From the NCBI RefSeq assembly GCF_002028425.1, contig NZ_CP020042.1, positions 1,798,001 through 1,862,000 on the forward strand: 64,000 bases of DNA. The letters are read 5' to 3'. The DNA comes from Streptomyces katrae (GTDB lineage Bacteria; Actinomycetota; Actinomycetes; Streptomycetales; Streptomycetaceae). The stretch's first letter is position 1. Each line of letters begins with the position of its first letter. Below the pieces are notes generated by a model. The model ran no database searches and was not told where the DNA came from. It saw nothing but the letters and a program-made list of their open reading frames with translations. The translations under genes and the position numbers were made by a program. Below, one piece after another: positions 15,287 to 23,311 of this stretch.

Positions 15287-16684
15287 TACTCCAGCAGCGG
15301 ATCGTGTCCTGAGCTGGTTCTTCTCAGGTAGTGACTGCGCTGTGCGGTGGCCTGGCGGCGTCGGCGCCAGTGGGACCAGTTCAGTGCGTGTTCTCGTGGA
15401 CGAGGTCGGCCTGTTCGGTGGTGGGGCAGGAGATGTTCCAGGAGCCGTCGGATCTCTGCCACGGTGAGAGCGACGATGCTGCAGGTGGGGTCGTTTCTGC
15501 GGCCCCCTTTGCCGCCTCGTCCGCGGCGAGGCCGGCGAGGAAGGCGTGGGCGAGCATGGCCAGGGTGATGTGCCGATACCAGCCCGGATAGCGGCGGACC
15601 TCGTACTCGTCCAGGCCGCACTCGTTCTTCGCGGCCTGGAAGCACTCCTCGATCGCCCACCGGGCACCGGCCACCCTCGCAAGATCTGCAACCGTGCAGG
15701 TCACGGGCGCATAGGCGAAGTAGTAGGCGATCTCGTCAGTCTGGGTGAGGCTGCGGCGGGCGAGCACCCAGCGGTGATGGGTGGGCTCGTCACCGTCGAA
15801 GAAGCCGATCGGCGGCAGGCGTGCACTCGCCCAGTCATAGACGCGAGGCCCTTTCGCCCCGTCACCGCAGGAGAGCCGCTGCCAGGCGTCATCCGGGGCC
15901 CGGGCGATCAGCTCGTCGATCCGCCAGAACCCGGCCAGGCTCTTGACCTGCTGCGACTTCGGCACTGCGACGACATAACCCACCCCGAGCTCCTCGAGCA
16001 GGCGCCGGAACTTCCACTCCTGGCCGTATGCCTCGTCCGCAGTCAACCACTGGGCCGGCAGGCCCGCGGCAAGACACCTCGTCACGATGGCCTTCGCGAG
16101 CTCGCCCTTGGTCGCGAACTGCCGCTCGTCGGGGATCTTCGCCGCCCTGCAGCGTTCCCGGTCACCGGTCCATGCCTTGGGAAGGTACAAATCCCGGTCC
16201 ACCAGGGCCCGTCCGCGGCTGGTGGCGTAGGCCGCGAACACCCCGATCTGGCAATTATCGATCTTCCCTGACGTCCCGGTGTACTGCCGGCCCACCCCCG
16301 CCGAGGTGCTGCCCTTCTTGACGAACCTGGTGTCGTCGACGATCAGCACACCACCAGGACCGAGCTTGCCGGCGACGTAGTCGCGGACATCGTCACGGAG
16401 TGCGTCCGCGTCCCAAACACTGGAGTTGAGCAGTCTCTGGAACCCGTCCGGGGTGCGGTGACCTGCGTACTCGGCCAGCTGCCAGCCGTTCTTCCGCGCC
16501 ACCGGAACCAGCAGCCCCCGCAGGTAGTCCCGCATCCGCCACCGCAGATCCGCCCGCCCGAACCGGCCCGCCACCCGCGCGAACACCGACTCCAACTCCG
16601 CAGCCCACCCCTGGGCCTCCACCATCCCCACCATGCACTGACAACGACAACCACCAGCTCAGGACACGATCCGCTGCTGGAGTA
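15287..16684 (-). mobile_element. IS701-type insertion sequence, copy 2 (inverted)
   Basis: 1,398 bp, same length and same 32-bp terminal repeats as copy 1, in the opposite orientation. Left (inner) flank CTAG at 15283-15286, right (outer) flank CTAA at 16685-16688. The encoded protein and its shadow frames are the same as in copy 1, so the two copies are very recent duplicates. Confidence 0.88.
15381..16634 (-). CDS. IS701-family transposase (copy 2)
   Basis: 417 aa, identical in sequence to the copy 1 transposase, with the same DDE residues. The same putative -1 slippery heptamer falls at 15504-15510 and the same alternative C-terminal frame follows it. With both copies apparently intact, either could mobilise the whole unit. 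Confidence 0.88.
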   Translation of the reverse strand: MVGMVEAQGWAAELESVFARVAGRFGRADLRWRMRDYLRGLLVPVARKNGWQLAEYAGHRTPDGFQRLLNSSVWDADALRDDVRDYVAGKLGPGGVLIVDDTRFVKKGSTSAGVGRQYTGTSGKIDNCQIGVFAAYATSRGRALVDRDLYLPKAWTGDRERCRAAKIPDERQFATKGELAKAIVTRCLAAGLPAQWLTADEAYGQEWKFRRLLEELGVGYVVAVPKSQQVKSLAGFWRIDELIARAPDDAWQRLSCGDGAKGPRVYDWASARLPPIGFFDGDEPTHHRWVLARRSLTQTDEIAYYFAYAPVTCTVADLARVAGARWAIEECFQAAKNECGLDEYEVRRYPGWYRHITLAMLAHAFLAGLAADEAAKGAAETTPPAASSLSPWQRSDGSWNISCPTTEQADLVHENTH

Positions 16685-16688
16685 CTAA
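16685..16688. repeat. Right outer target-site duplication CTAA
   Basis: Matches CTAA at 9304-9307 on the far side of the composite element. Reconnecting the two flanks gives a continuous sequence in which TAA is the stop of the YhgE/Pip-like gene. Confidence 0.75.
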
Positions 16689-16792
16689 GGGCTGTCCGAA
16701 CCCTCAGGACCGGCCGTCGCGCCCTATCGCTTCGCCCTCCCCGGGAGCACAATCACCCTGACTGCTCGCGCCTGACGTGAGGGAGGGAGCGC

Positions 16793-17695
16793 GTGCGCGA
16801 AGAGGTGCGCACCGCTGACGGACGCGTCCTGACGGCGGAACACTGGGGCGACCCGGACGGCAAACCCGTATTCCTGCTCCACGGCATGCCCGGCAGCCGG
16901 CTCGGCCCGGCCCCCCGGGGCATGGTCCTCTACCAGCGGCGGGTGCGGCTCATCGCCTACGACCGGCCCGGCTACGGCGGCTCCGACCGCCATCCGGGGC
17001 GCACGGTGGCCGACGTGGCCCAGGACGTGGCCGCCGTCGCCGACGCCCTCGGCGTGGACACCTTCGCCGTGGCCGGCCGCTCGGGCGGCGCCCCCGGAGC
17101 CCTGGCCTGCGCCGCGCTGCTGCCGGAGCGGGTGACGCGGACGGCGGCCCTGGTCCCGATCGCGCCCCGGGACGCGGAGGACCTGGACTGGTTCGCCGGG
17201 ATGGCCGCCTCGAACGTCCGGGAGTACACCACCGCCGCCGCCGACCCCGAGGAGCTCACGGCCCGGCTGATCCCGCGCGCCAGCGGTATCGCGCGGGACC
17301 CCGGGCGGCTGCTGGACGAGCTGCGCCGGGAGCTGACCGCCAGCGACCGGATGATCGTCTCGGACGCGGGCCTGCGGTCGATGCTGCTGCGCAACTACCG
17401 TGAGGGGGTGCGCACTTCGGCGTACGGGTGGATCGACGACATGCTCGCCGCCAGCAGCCCGTGGGGGTTCGACCCCGCCGACATCCGCTGCCCCGTGCTG
17501 ATCTGGCACGGGGAGCTCGACGTGTTCTCCCCCGTGGGCCACGCCCGCTGGCTGGGCCGCCGCATCCCCGGCGCCACCACCACCATCGACCCGGACGCCG
17601 CGCACTTCGCGGCCCTGCGCGCGCTGCCCCACGTCCTCACCTGGCTGCTGCGCGAACTGCCCGCCCCCTCCGTGGAGGAACAGCAGCCGGCCTGA
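16793..17695 (+). CDS. Alpha/beta hydrolase
   Basis: 300 aa. GTG start with GGGAGGGAG just upstream. Typical fold signatures: HGMPGS oxyanion region (about residue 30), nucleophile elbow AGRSGGAPG (about residue 100), an aspartate in WHGELDVFSPVG and a late histidine in DAAHFAAL. No signal peptide, so cytoplasmic. Substrate unknown. It belongs to the backbone just to the right of the transposon insertion. Confidence 0.85.
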   Translation: MREEVRTADGRVLTAEHWGDPDGKPVFLLHGMPGSRLGPAPRGMVLYQRRVRLIAYDRPGYGGSDRHPGRTVADVAQDVAAVADALGVDTFAVAGRSGGAPGALACAALLPERVTRTAALVPIAPRDAEDLDWFAGMAASNVREYTTAAADPEELTARLIPRASGIARDPGRLLDELRRELTASDRMIVSDAGLRSMLLRNYREGVRTSAYGWIDDMLAASSPWGFDPADIRCPVLIWHGELDVFSPVGHARWLGRRIPGATTTIDPDAAHFAALRALPHVLTWLLRELPAPSVEEQQPA

Positions 17696-17699
17696 GGGC

Positions 17700-18278
17700 C
17701 TACGGCGTGTCCCGTGCCGCCCCGGCGAGCAGGGCCAGCACCTCGGCCAGGCGGGCGCGGACGGCGGGGTCGGTGACGGTCCCGTCGGCGCCGACCGTCC
17801 CCCGGTCCACCGGGATCCGTACGCAGGCGGCGTCGACGACGGCCGCGCCGGTGTAGCCGAGGACCGTGCGCAGCGTGGCCTCGGCGCCTCCGCCCCGGCC
17901 CGGGGCTGCCGCGTTCACCCAGGCCACGGGCTTGCCGGAGATCTCGCTGCCGCCCACCGTCCAGTCGAGGAGGTTCTTGAACGAGCCCGGCAGGGTGCCC
18001 GCGTACTCCGGGGCGCAGACCAGCAGCGCCGCCGCCCCGGCGATCGCCCCGCGCAGCGCGGCCACGGGGGCGGGCAGCGGGTCGGTGTCCTCGTCGGGGT
18101 TGAAGTGCGGGAGGTCCCCGAGGCCTTCGTAGCGCACGGCGGTCACGGACGCGGGCGCCCCGGCGGCGGACTGCGCGGCCACGGATTCGGCGGTGCGCAG
18201 CACGGCTTCGTTGACCGAGCCGGCGCGCAGGCTCCCGGAGAGGAGCAGGATGACGGGAAGTGCGGGTGACGTGGGCAT
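17700..18278 (-). CDS. NADPH-dependent FMN reductase family protein
   Basis: 192 aa flavodoxin-like fold. The phosphate-binding loop SGSLRAGSVNEAVL is at residues 14-27, followed by the diagnostic PEYAGTLPGSFKNLLDW (about 93-109), as in SsuE/ArsH-like NAD(P)H:FMN or quinone reductases. It is a cytosolic oxidoreductase, possibly quinone-detoxifying. It is convergent with the alpha/beta hydrolase gene (4 bases apart) and divergent from the fxs locus. The 243-bp gap to fxsA presumably holds both promoters; TTGCCA-N16-TAAAGT at 18423-18450 is a weak candidate for fxsA. Confidence 0.85.
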   Translation of the reverse strand: MPTSPALPVILLLSGSLRAGSVNEAVLRTAESVAAQSAAGAPASVTAVRYEGLGDLPHFNPDEDTDPLPAPVAALRGAIAGAAALLVCAPEYAGTLPGSFKNLLDWTVGGSEISGKPVAWVNAAAPGRGGGAEATLRTVLGYTGAAVVDAACVRIPVDRGTVGADGTVTDPAVRARLAEVLALLAGAARDTP

Positions 18279-18521
18279 CCGCCCACGCTACCGACCGGAT
18301 CCGGGCACCCGCCCGGCACCCTCGGAGAACTGGATCTTGCCGTGCGGCGAACGGCCGAATACGGCACCTCGATTATTCCCCCACTCTTTCTATAGAACGC
18401 TTGACCAGGCGTCATGTCTCGGTTGCCAATGGGGTGCGGACGAGTAAAGTCCGAGCCAGACGCCGGCGGCGCGCCGGAGTCATTCCCTCCCATTCCCTAC
18501 GGCCTCCCCGAGGACGGTGCC

Positions 18522-18686
18522 ATGAACACTTCCGCCACCCCGCCGACCGGCGCGGACAAGGACCGCCGGGTCCCGCTCGACAAGATCGACGTCCGCAGTG
18601 CGCCCGTCGCCGCGGCCCTCGGCCGGGTACTGCCGTCGGAATCCGGCCGTCACGCGCAGGCACCGATCTTCAACTCTGCGCTCTGA
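18522..18686 (+). CDS. fxsA: FxsA RiPP precursor (FxSxx-COOH peptide)
   Basis: 54 aa. The last five residues are FNSAL, matching the FxSxx-COOH signature that defines this peptide family. The body (VPLDKIDVRSAPVAAALGRV) matches the leader-like part expected of FxsA. It lies 29 bases ahead of the radical SAM enzyme FxsB. In Fxs systems the C-terminal residues are thought to be the modification site; the final product is unknown to me. The ATG follows GAGGACGGTGCC. Confidence 0.88.
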   Translation: MNTSATPPTGADKDRRVPLDKIDVRSAPVAAALGRVLPSESGRHAQAPIFNSAL

Positions 18687-18715
18687 CAATGCAGTACGCG
18701 CTCTAGACTGGTGGA

Positions 18716-20974
18716 ATGACCGGCCTGATCGCATTTCGCGAGATCGTCCTGAAGGTGCACAGCAGATGCGATCTTGCATGTGATCATTGCTATGTCTACG
18801 AACACGCTGATCAGAGCTGGCGAGCCCGGCCGAAAGTGATCTCCCCCGGGGTCATTTCCCGGACCGCGTCGCGGCTCGCCGAACATGCCCGTGACCATGC
18901 ACTCCCCTCCGTCACGGTGATCTTCCACGGAGGGGAACCCCTGCTGGCGGGCCCGGACCGACTCCGCCTCGCCTGCGAGGAGTTCACCCGCGCGCTCGCC
19001 GGGACGGCTGCCCTCGACCTGCGGATCCACACCAACGGGCTTCAGCTGAGCCGCCGTTACCTGGACCTCTTCGCCGAGTACGACGTCCGGGTCGGCATCT
19101 CCCTCGACGGGGACCGCGCGGCCAACGACCGCCACCGGCGCTTCGCCGACGGCCGCTCCAGCCACCCGCTGGTCCTGGCGGCGCTCGCCCTGCTGCGCTC
19201 GGAGCCCTACCGCCACCTCTACCAGGGCCTGTTGTGCACCGTGGACGTGGCCAACGACCCGGTCGCCGTCCTGGACGCCCTGGTCGCGCTGGAGCCGCCC
19301 CGGGTGGACTTCCTGCTCCCCCACGCCACCTGGCAGACCCCGCCGCCCCGGCCCGGCGGCGCGCCGGACGCGTACGCCCGCTGGCTGCTGCGGGCCTTCG
19401 ACCGCTGGGAGCAGCTGGGACGGCCGGTGCCCGTCCGGCTCTTCGAGTCCCTGCTGTCCACCCTGCGCGGCGGACCGAGCCTGACGGAGTCCCTGGGGCT
19501 GGCCCCGACCGACCTGGTCGTCGTCGAGACCGACGGGACGCTGGAGCAGGTCGACTCCCTCAAGAGCGCCTTCGAGGGGGCCGCCGCCACCGGGTTCAAC
19601 GTCTTCGACCACCCCTTCGACCTGGTGGCGGCCCACCCGGGCGTGCGGGCCCGGCAGCTGGGGCTCGCGGGCGTCAGCGCCACGTGCCGGCGGTGCCCTG
19701 TCGTACGTTCGTGCGGCGGCGGGCTCTACACCCACCGCTACCGGGAGGACGGCGCCGGCGGCGCGGGCTTCGACAACCCCTCGGTCTACTGCTCCGACCT
19801 GCGGGAACTGGTGGAGGGCGTGGAGGGCCGGACGGCCGCCCGGGCGACCGCGCCGGAACTGGCCGACCCGGCCGAGCTCGCCCGTTCCCAGGAGGAGCTG
19901 ACCCGCGCGCTGCTGGCCCGGCTGCACGGCGAGCTGGCCGCCGACGCGGACTGGGCGCGGGCCTGGGAGCTGCTGACCGGGGTCGAGGGGGCGGACCCGG
20001 ACGCGCTGGACGCCGTACTGGGCCACCCGTTCACCCGGACCTGGGTGCTGGAGGCCCTGGACGCCGCCCGCGAGGGCCGTCTGGACGCCCCGGGCGCCGC
20101 CCGCAGGCTGGCCGCGCTGGCGGCGGCCGCCGTACTGCGCGGGGGGCTGGAGCCGGCGGCCGAGGTGGCGTACCGGGACGGCGAGGTGTACCTCCCCACG
20201 CTGGGCCTGCTGCGGCTCGGGGAGCCCGGTACGCAGGGCCGGGCCGCGCTGCACGCCACCGGCGAGGGTTACGCGGTGGTCCGGGCGGGCCGCACCGAGC
20301 ACCGCTTCGGCCCGGCGGCGGGCGACGCCCGCTGGCTGCCCGTACGGACCTGGCGGCCGGGGCCGCAGCAGCAGCCGGTGGCACTGGAGGACCTGGACCC
20401 GTACCGCAACTGCTTCGCCCGCCCGCCCCGGCTGCGGCTCGGCGCCGGCGAGGCCGACGCGTGGCGGCGCCGGCTCGACGCGGCCTGGGCGCTGCTGCAC
20501 CGCACCGTCCCCGAGTTCGCCCGGGCGGCCGCCGCCGGACTGAGCACCCTGACCCCCCTCGCCGGCGGCCCCCGGGCGCAGGGCTGGGGCGAGGCCGGGC
20601 GGCACGGGCCGGGCGCGCTCGGGGTGCCGTACGCGGCCGGGGTGCGGGAGACCGCGCTGGCCCTGCTGACCGGGCGGCGGCGGGCCCGGCTGCGGGCGCT
20701 GACCGAGGTGGCCGACCTGTACGCGCTGGACGGGGCCTGGCAGCACCCGTCCCCCTGGCGGACCCGGCCGGTGCCGGTGTCGCGGCTGCTGGCCGACGTG
20801 CACGAGCGGGTGGCGGTGGAAGCGTACCGGCGGGCCACGACCACCCAGGAGCCGGGCGGACTGGACCGGATCCACCGGGCCCTGGACCAGCTGGCGGAGG
20901 CGGCCGAGCTGACGGTGACCGGCAAGCGGCTGGTGGAGGAACTGCGCTGGGAACTGAAGGCGGTGGACGCATGA
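18716..20974 (+). CDS. fxsB: Radical SAM/SPASM protein FxsB with inactivated beta-hydroxylase-like extension
   Basis: 752 aa. Radical SAM cluster C18-x3-C22-x2-C25 (SRCDLACDHCY), the GGEPLL motif near residue 65, and a SPASM-type cysteine region CRRCPVVRSCGGG near residue 325. Residues from about 380 to the end form a second domain related to the HExxH-type peptide hydroxylase extension. Where that family has its H-E-x-x-H metal ligands, this protein reads LLTGRRRARL, so the metal site appears lost. It should install a radical-derived modification, probably a C-C cross-link, in FxsA. RBS GGTGGA precedes the ATG. It overlaps the next gene as ATGA. Confidence 0.88.
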   Translation: MTGLIAFREIVLKVHSRCDLACDHCYVYEHADQSWRARPKVISPGVISRTASRLAEHARDHALPSVTVIFHGGEPLLAGPDRLRLACEEFTRALAGTAALDLRIHTNGLQLSRRYLDLFAEYDVRVGISLDGDRAANDRHRRFADGRSSHPLVLAALALLRSEPYRHLYQGLLCTVDVANDPVAVLDALVALEPPRVDFLLPHATWQTPPPRPGGAPDAYARWLLRAFDRWEQLGRPVPVRLFESLLSTLRGGPSLTESLGLAPTDLVVVETDGTLEQVDSLKSAFEGAAATGFNVFDHPFDLVAAHPGVRARQLGLAGVSATCRRCPVVRSCGGGLYTHRYREDGAGGAGFDNPSVYCSDLRELVEGVEGRTAARATAPELADPAELARSQEELTRALLARLHGELAADADWARAWELLTGVEGADPDALDAVLGHPFTRTWVLEALDAAREGRLDAPGAARRLAALAAAAVLRGGLEPAAEVAYRDGEVYLPTLGLLRLGEPGTQGRAALHATGEGYAVVRAGRTEHRFGPAAGDARWLPVRTWRPGPQQQPVALEDLDPYRNCFARPPRLRLGAGEADAWRRRLDAAWALLHRTVPEFARAAAAGLSTLTPLAGGPRAQGWGEAGRHGPGALGVPYAAGVRETALALLTGRRRARLRALTEVADLYALDGAWQHPSPWRTRPVPVSRLLADVHERVAVEAYRRATTTQEPGGLDRIHRALDQLAEAAELTVTGKRLVEELRWELKAVDA

Positions 20975-21864
20975 CCTCCCCGCCGCGCATGACCTCCCCG
21001 CGGCGCGAGAACTCCCCGCCGCGCGGGAACTCCGCGCCCCGGGTGCCGCGTTCCTTATCCGAGCCCGCGCCCCCGGGCGCCCTCGCCCTGGCCGTCCAGC
21101 TGCGGCTGCTCGGCGTGCGCCCCGGACGGCGGCTGCTGGTGCACGCGGCGCTCGGCGGCACCGGTCTGCACCCGCAGACGCTGCGCGAGGCCCTGACCGG
21201 GGTGCTGGGACCCCACGGCACCCTGGTGGTCCCGGCCTTCACCGCGGAGAACTCCCTCACCTCCTCCGCCCACCTGGCCCGGATCTCCGGGCTCGACGCG
21301 GACGAGGTGGCCGCCTTCCGCGCGCGGATGCCCGCCTTCGACCCGCAGCGCACCCCGAGCCAGGGCATGGGCGCCTTCGCCGAGGCGGTCCGTACCGCGC
21401 CGGGCGCCGCCCGCAGCGGCCATCCGCAGACCTCCTTCGCCGCGCTCGGCGCGGACGCGCACCGGATCTGCGCGGAACACCGGCTGGAATGCCATCTGGG
21501 CGAGGATTCCCCGCTGGGAAAACTGTGCTGGGAGGGGGGACAGGTTCTCATGATCAATGTGGGATTCGCGTCCTGCACCGCTTTCCACCTCGCGGAGTAC
21601 CGAATTCCGAAGCCCCCCTTGCGCATGTACGACTGTGTGGTGAAGGTGAACCTTCCGGGCGGACGGCGGGGGAAGGGGCACGAGGGGGAGTGGACCAGGT
21701 ACGAGGACGTCGCCCTGGACGACAGTGATTTCACGGAGATCGGCCGGGCATTCCCGGATTCGCTCCTGCGCCGGGGAAAGGTGGGCGCGGCGCCCGCCGT
21801 CCTCTTCTCGATCACGGACGCGGTCGATCACGCCCAGACCTGGATGACCGAAAACAGACGCTGA
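20971..21864 (+). CDS. AAC(3)-like acetyltransferase in the fxs locus
   Basis: 297 aa, starting in the ATGA overlap with fxsB. After a Pro/Ser/Arg-rich tail of about 30 residues it matches aminoglycoside N(3)-acetyltransferase-type enzymes: RRLLVHAALGGTG near the N-terminus, GTLVVPAFTAENS, and the SGHPQTSFAALG segment, then an ED-rich central part and MINVGFASCTAFHLAEY. The family transfers acetyl from acetyl-CoA to amines. Coupled to a RiPP enzyme, the likely substrate is the modified peptide, with antibiotic resistance a less likely alternative. Confidence 0.8.
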   Translation: MTSPPRMTSPRRENSPPRGNSAPRVPRSLSEPAPPGALALAVQLRLLGVRPGRRLLVHAALGGTGLHPQTLREALTGVLGPHGTLVVPAFTAENSLTSSAHLARISGLDADEVAAFRARMPAFDPQRTPSQGMGAFAEAVRTAPGAARSGHPQTSFAALGADAHRICAEHRLECHLGEDSPLGKLCWEGGQVLMINVGFASCTAFHLAEYRIPKPPLRMYDCVVKVNLPGGRRGKGHEGEWTRYEDVALDDSDFTEIGRAFPDSLLRRGKVGAAPAVLFSITDAVDHAQTWMTENRR

Positions 21865-21904
21865 TTGACTGAACGAGGAGGGGATGTGACGAGGGAGCTC
21901 CGGA

Positions 21905-23311
21905 ATGATGTTCCTTCGCTCGCATCTTCGGGACGGGGGTCGTGTGCCCGCATCAGTGCAGCCGTATTTTTTTCTCAGTTACGCGCATACACCGAGGTTC
22001 GGGCCGGGAGGACCCGACCCGGACATGTGGGTGGAGCGGCTCTTCCGTGATCTCTGCAACCACATCATGGCGCTGACCAGCCTGCCCGCCGGATCCGAGG
22101 TCGGCTTCATGGACCGCGAGATACGCAACGGCGAGGGCTGGTCGGAACGGCTCGGGGCGGCGCTCGCCACCTGCCGGGTCTTCGTCCCCCTGTTCTCGCC
22201 GCGCTACTTCGCCAGCCAGATGTGCGGGAAGGAGTGGTTCGCCTTCGCCCAGCGGGCCATCCAGGTGGGCGCCGCCAGCGACGAGAAGACCGAGGCCATC
22301 GTCCCCGCCCTGTGGGTTCCGGTGCCGCCCTCCCAGCTCCCCCTGCCCGCAGAGCGGTTGCAGTTCAACCACAGCACCTTCGGCGAGCGCTACGTGACCG
22401 ACGGGCTGTACGGGCTGATCAAACTCCGGGGCTACGCGGAACAGTACGAGCACGCCGTGTACGAACTGGCCCGCCATATCGTCGGCGTGGCCGAGACCGT
22501 GCGCCTCAAGCCGGTCCGCCCGCTGGACTACCGGGTGGTGCCCAGCGCCTTCGGCCCGGCCGGAGGCCGCCACGGCAGCCCCTCCGCCCGCACCCTCCAC
22601 GTGACGGTGGCCGCCGCCTCCCGGCACGACCTGCCGGAGGGCCGCAGCCCCGAGTACTACGGGGAGAACGCCCTGGAGTGGAACCCGTACCACCCCGCCT
22701 CCCGGCGGCCGGTCGCGTACGTGGCCGAGGAGCTGGTCAAGAACCTCAACTACCAGACCACACTGGCCTCCTTCGACGACGAGGCCGGCCACTTCGACAG
22801 CAAACAGCCGCCCACCCGGCCGGAGATCCTGATCGTCGACCGCTGGGCGGTGGAGGACGAGCACCGCCGCCAGCGCCTGGCCGCCTTCGACCAGGAGCAC
22901 CGCCCGTGGATCAACGTGGTGGTGCCGTGGAACCGCTACGACCACCAGAGCCGGGCCAAGGAGGAGGAACTGGCCGGCCGGCTGGAGGAGACGCTGCCGG
23001 TCAAGATGAGCCAGGGCCGGGCCGCCTGCCGGGCCGCCGCCAACGGCGTGGCCAGCCTGGAGACGCTCGGGCAGATCCTCCCGCAGGTGGTCGAGGCGGC
23101 CGCCCAGCAGTTCCTCAGACACGCCCAGGCGTACCCGCCGGCCGGGCACACCCCCACCGAACGCCGGCGCCTGGTCGGGCCGATGGGGATGAGCGACCCG
23201 ACGCCGGCCCCCTTCCCGCCCACCGCGCACCCGTACGGGCCCGAGGGGAACGACACAGCCGACGACAGCACCGACACCGACCGGGGGGACGCGGATGACA
23301 GCCAGTCGTGA
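21905..23311 (+). CDS. fxsC: TIR-like protein FxsC
   Basis: 468 aa from ATG 21905 (GAGGGAG 7 nt upstream); an in-frame GTG at 21944 is a possible alternative. The N-terminal ~190 residues form a TIR-like domain (PYFFLSYAHTP; later SERLGAALATCRVFVPLFSPRYFAS). A second, less clear alpha/beta domain covers about 230-400 (YVAEELVKNLNYQT, PEILIVDRWAVED), and the tail is acidic and Pro-rich. FxsC accompanies FxsA/B in many actinomycetes; its biochemical role is not established. It overlaps fxsT by 17 bp. Confidence 0.87.
   Translation: MMFLRSHLRDGGRVPASVQPYFFLSYAHTPRFGPGGPDPDMWVERLFRDLCNHIMALTSLPAGSEVGFMDREIRNGEGWSERLGAALATCRVFVPLFSPRYFASQMCGKEWFAFAQRAIQVGAASDEKTEAIVPALWVPVPPSQLPLPAERLQFNHSTFGERYVTDGLYGLIKLRGYAEQYEHAVYELARHIVGVAETVRLKPVRPLDYRVVPSAFGPAGGRHGSPSARTLHVTVAAASRHDLPEGRSPEYYGENALEWNPYHPASRRPVAYVAEELVKNLNYQTTLASFDDEAGHFDSKQPPTRPEILIVDRWAVEDEHRRQRLAAFDQEHRPWINVVVPWNRYDHQSRAKEEELAGRLEETLPVKMSQGRAACRAAANGVASLETLGQILPQVVEAAAQQFLRHAQAYPPAGHTPTERRRLVGPMGMSDPTPAPFPPTAHPYGPEGNDTADDSTDTDRGDADDSQS

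Larger units (their letters stand above)
9308..16684. mobile_element. Composite transposon bounded by inverted IS701-type copies
   Basis: Two IS copies of equal length (1,398 bp) in opposite orientation bracket about 4.6 kb of unrelated DNA. The outer flanks are both CTAA and the inner flanks are both CTAG, while each single IS has non-matching flanks. The simplest reading is that the whole 7,377-bp unit jumped together and duplicated CTAA. Joining the flanks restores a continuous sequence across the stop of the upstream gene. The cargo comprises IS fragments, a putative RiPP cassette (peptide, radical SAM enzyme, protease) and a truncated hypothetical gene. Confidence 0.75.

Noticed and set aside
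9308..16684. Simple inversion between two unrelated IS insertions as the origin of the flank pattern
   Set aside because: Inversion between copies flanked by different targets would leave unlike outer flanks, whereas both outer flanks are CTAA.
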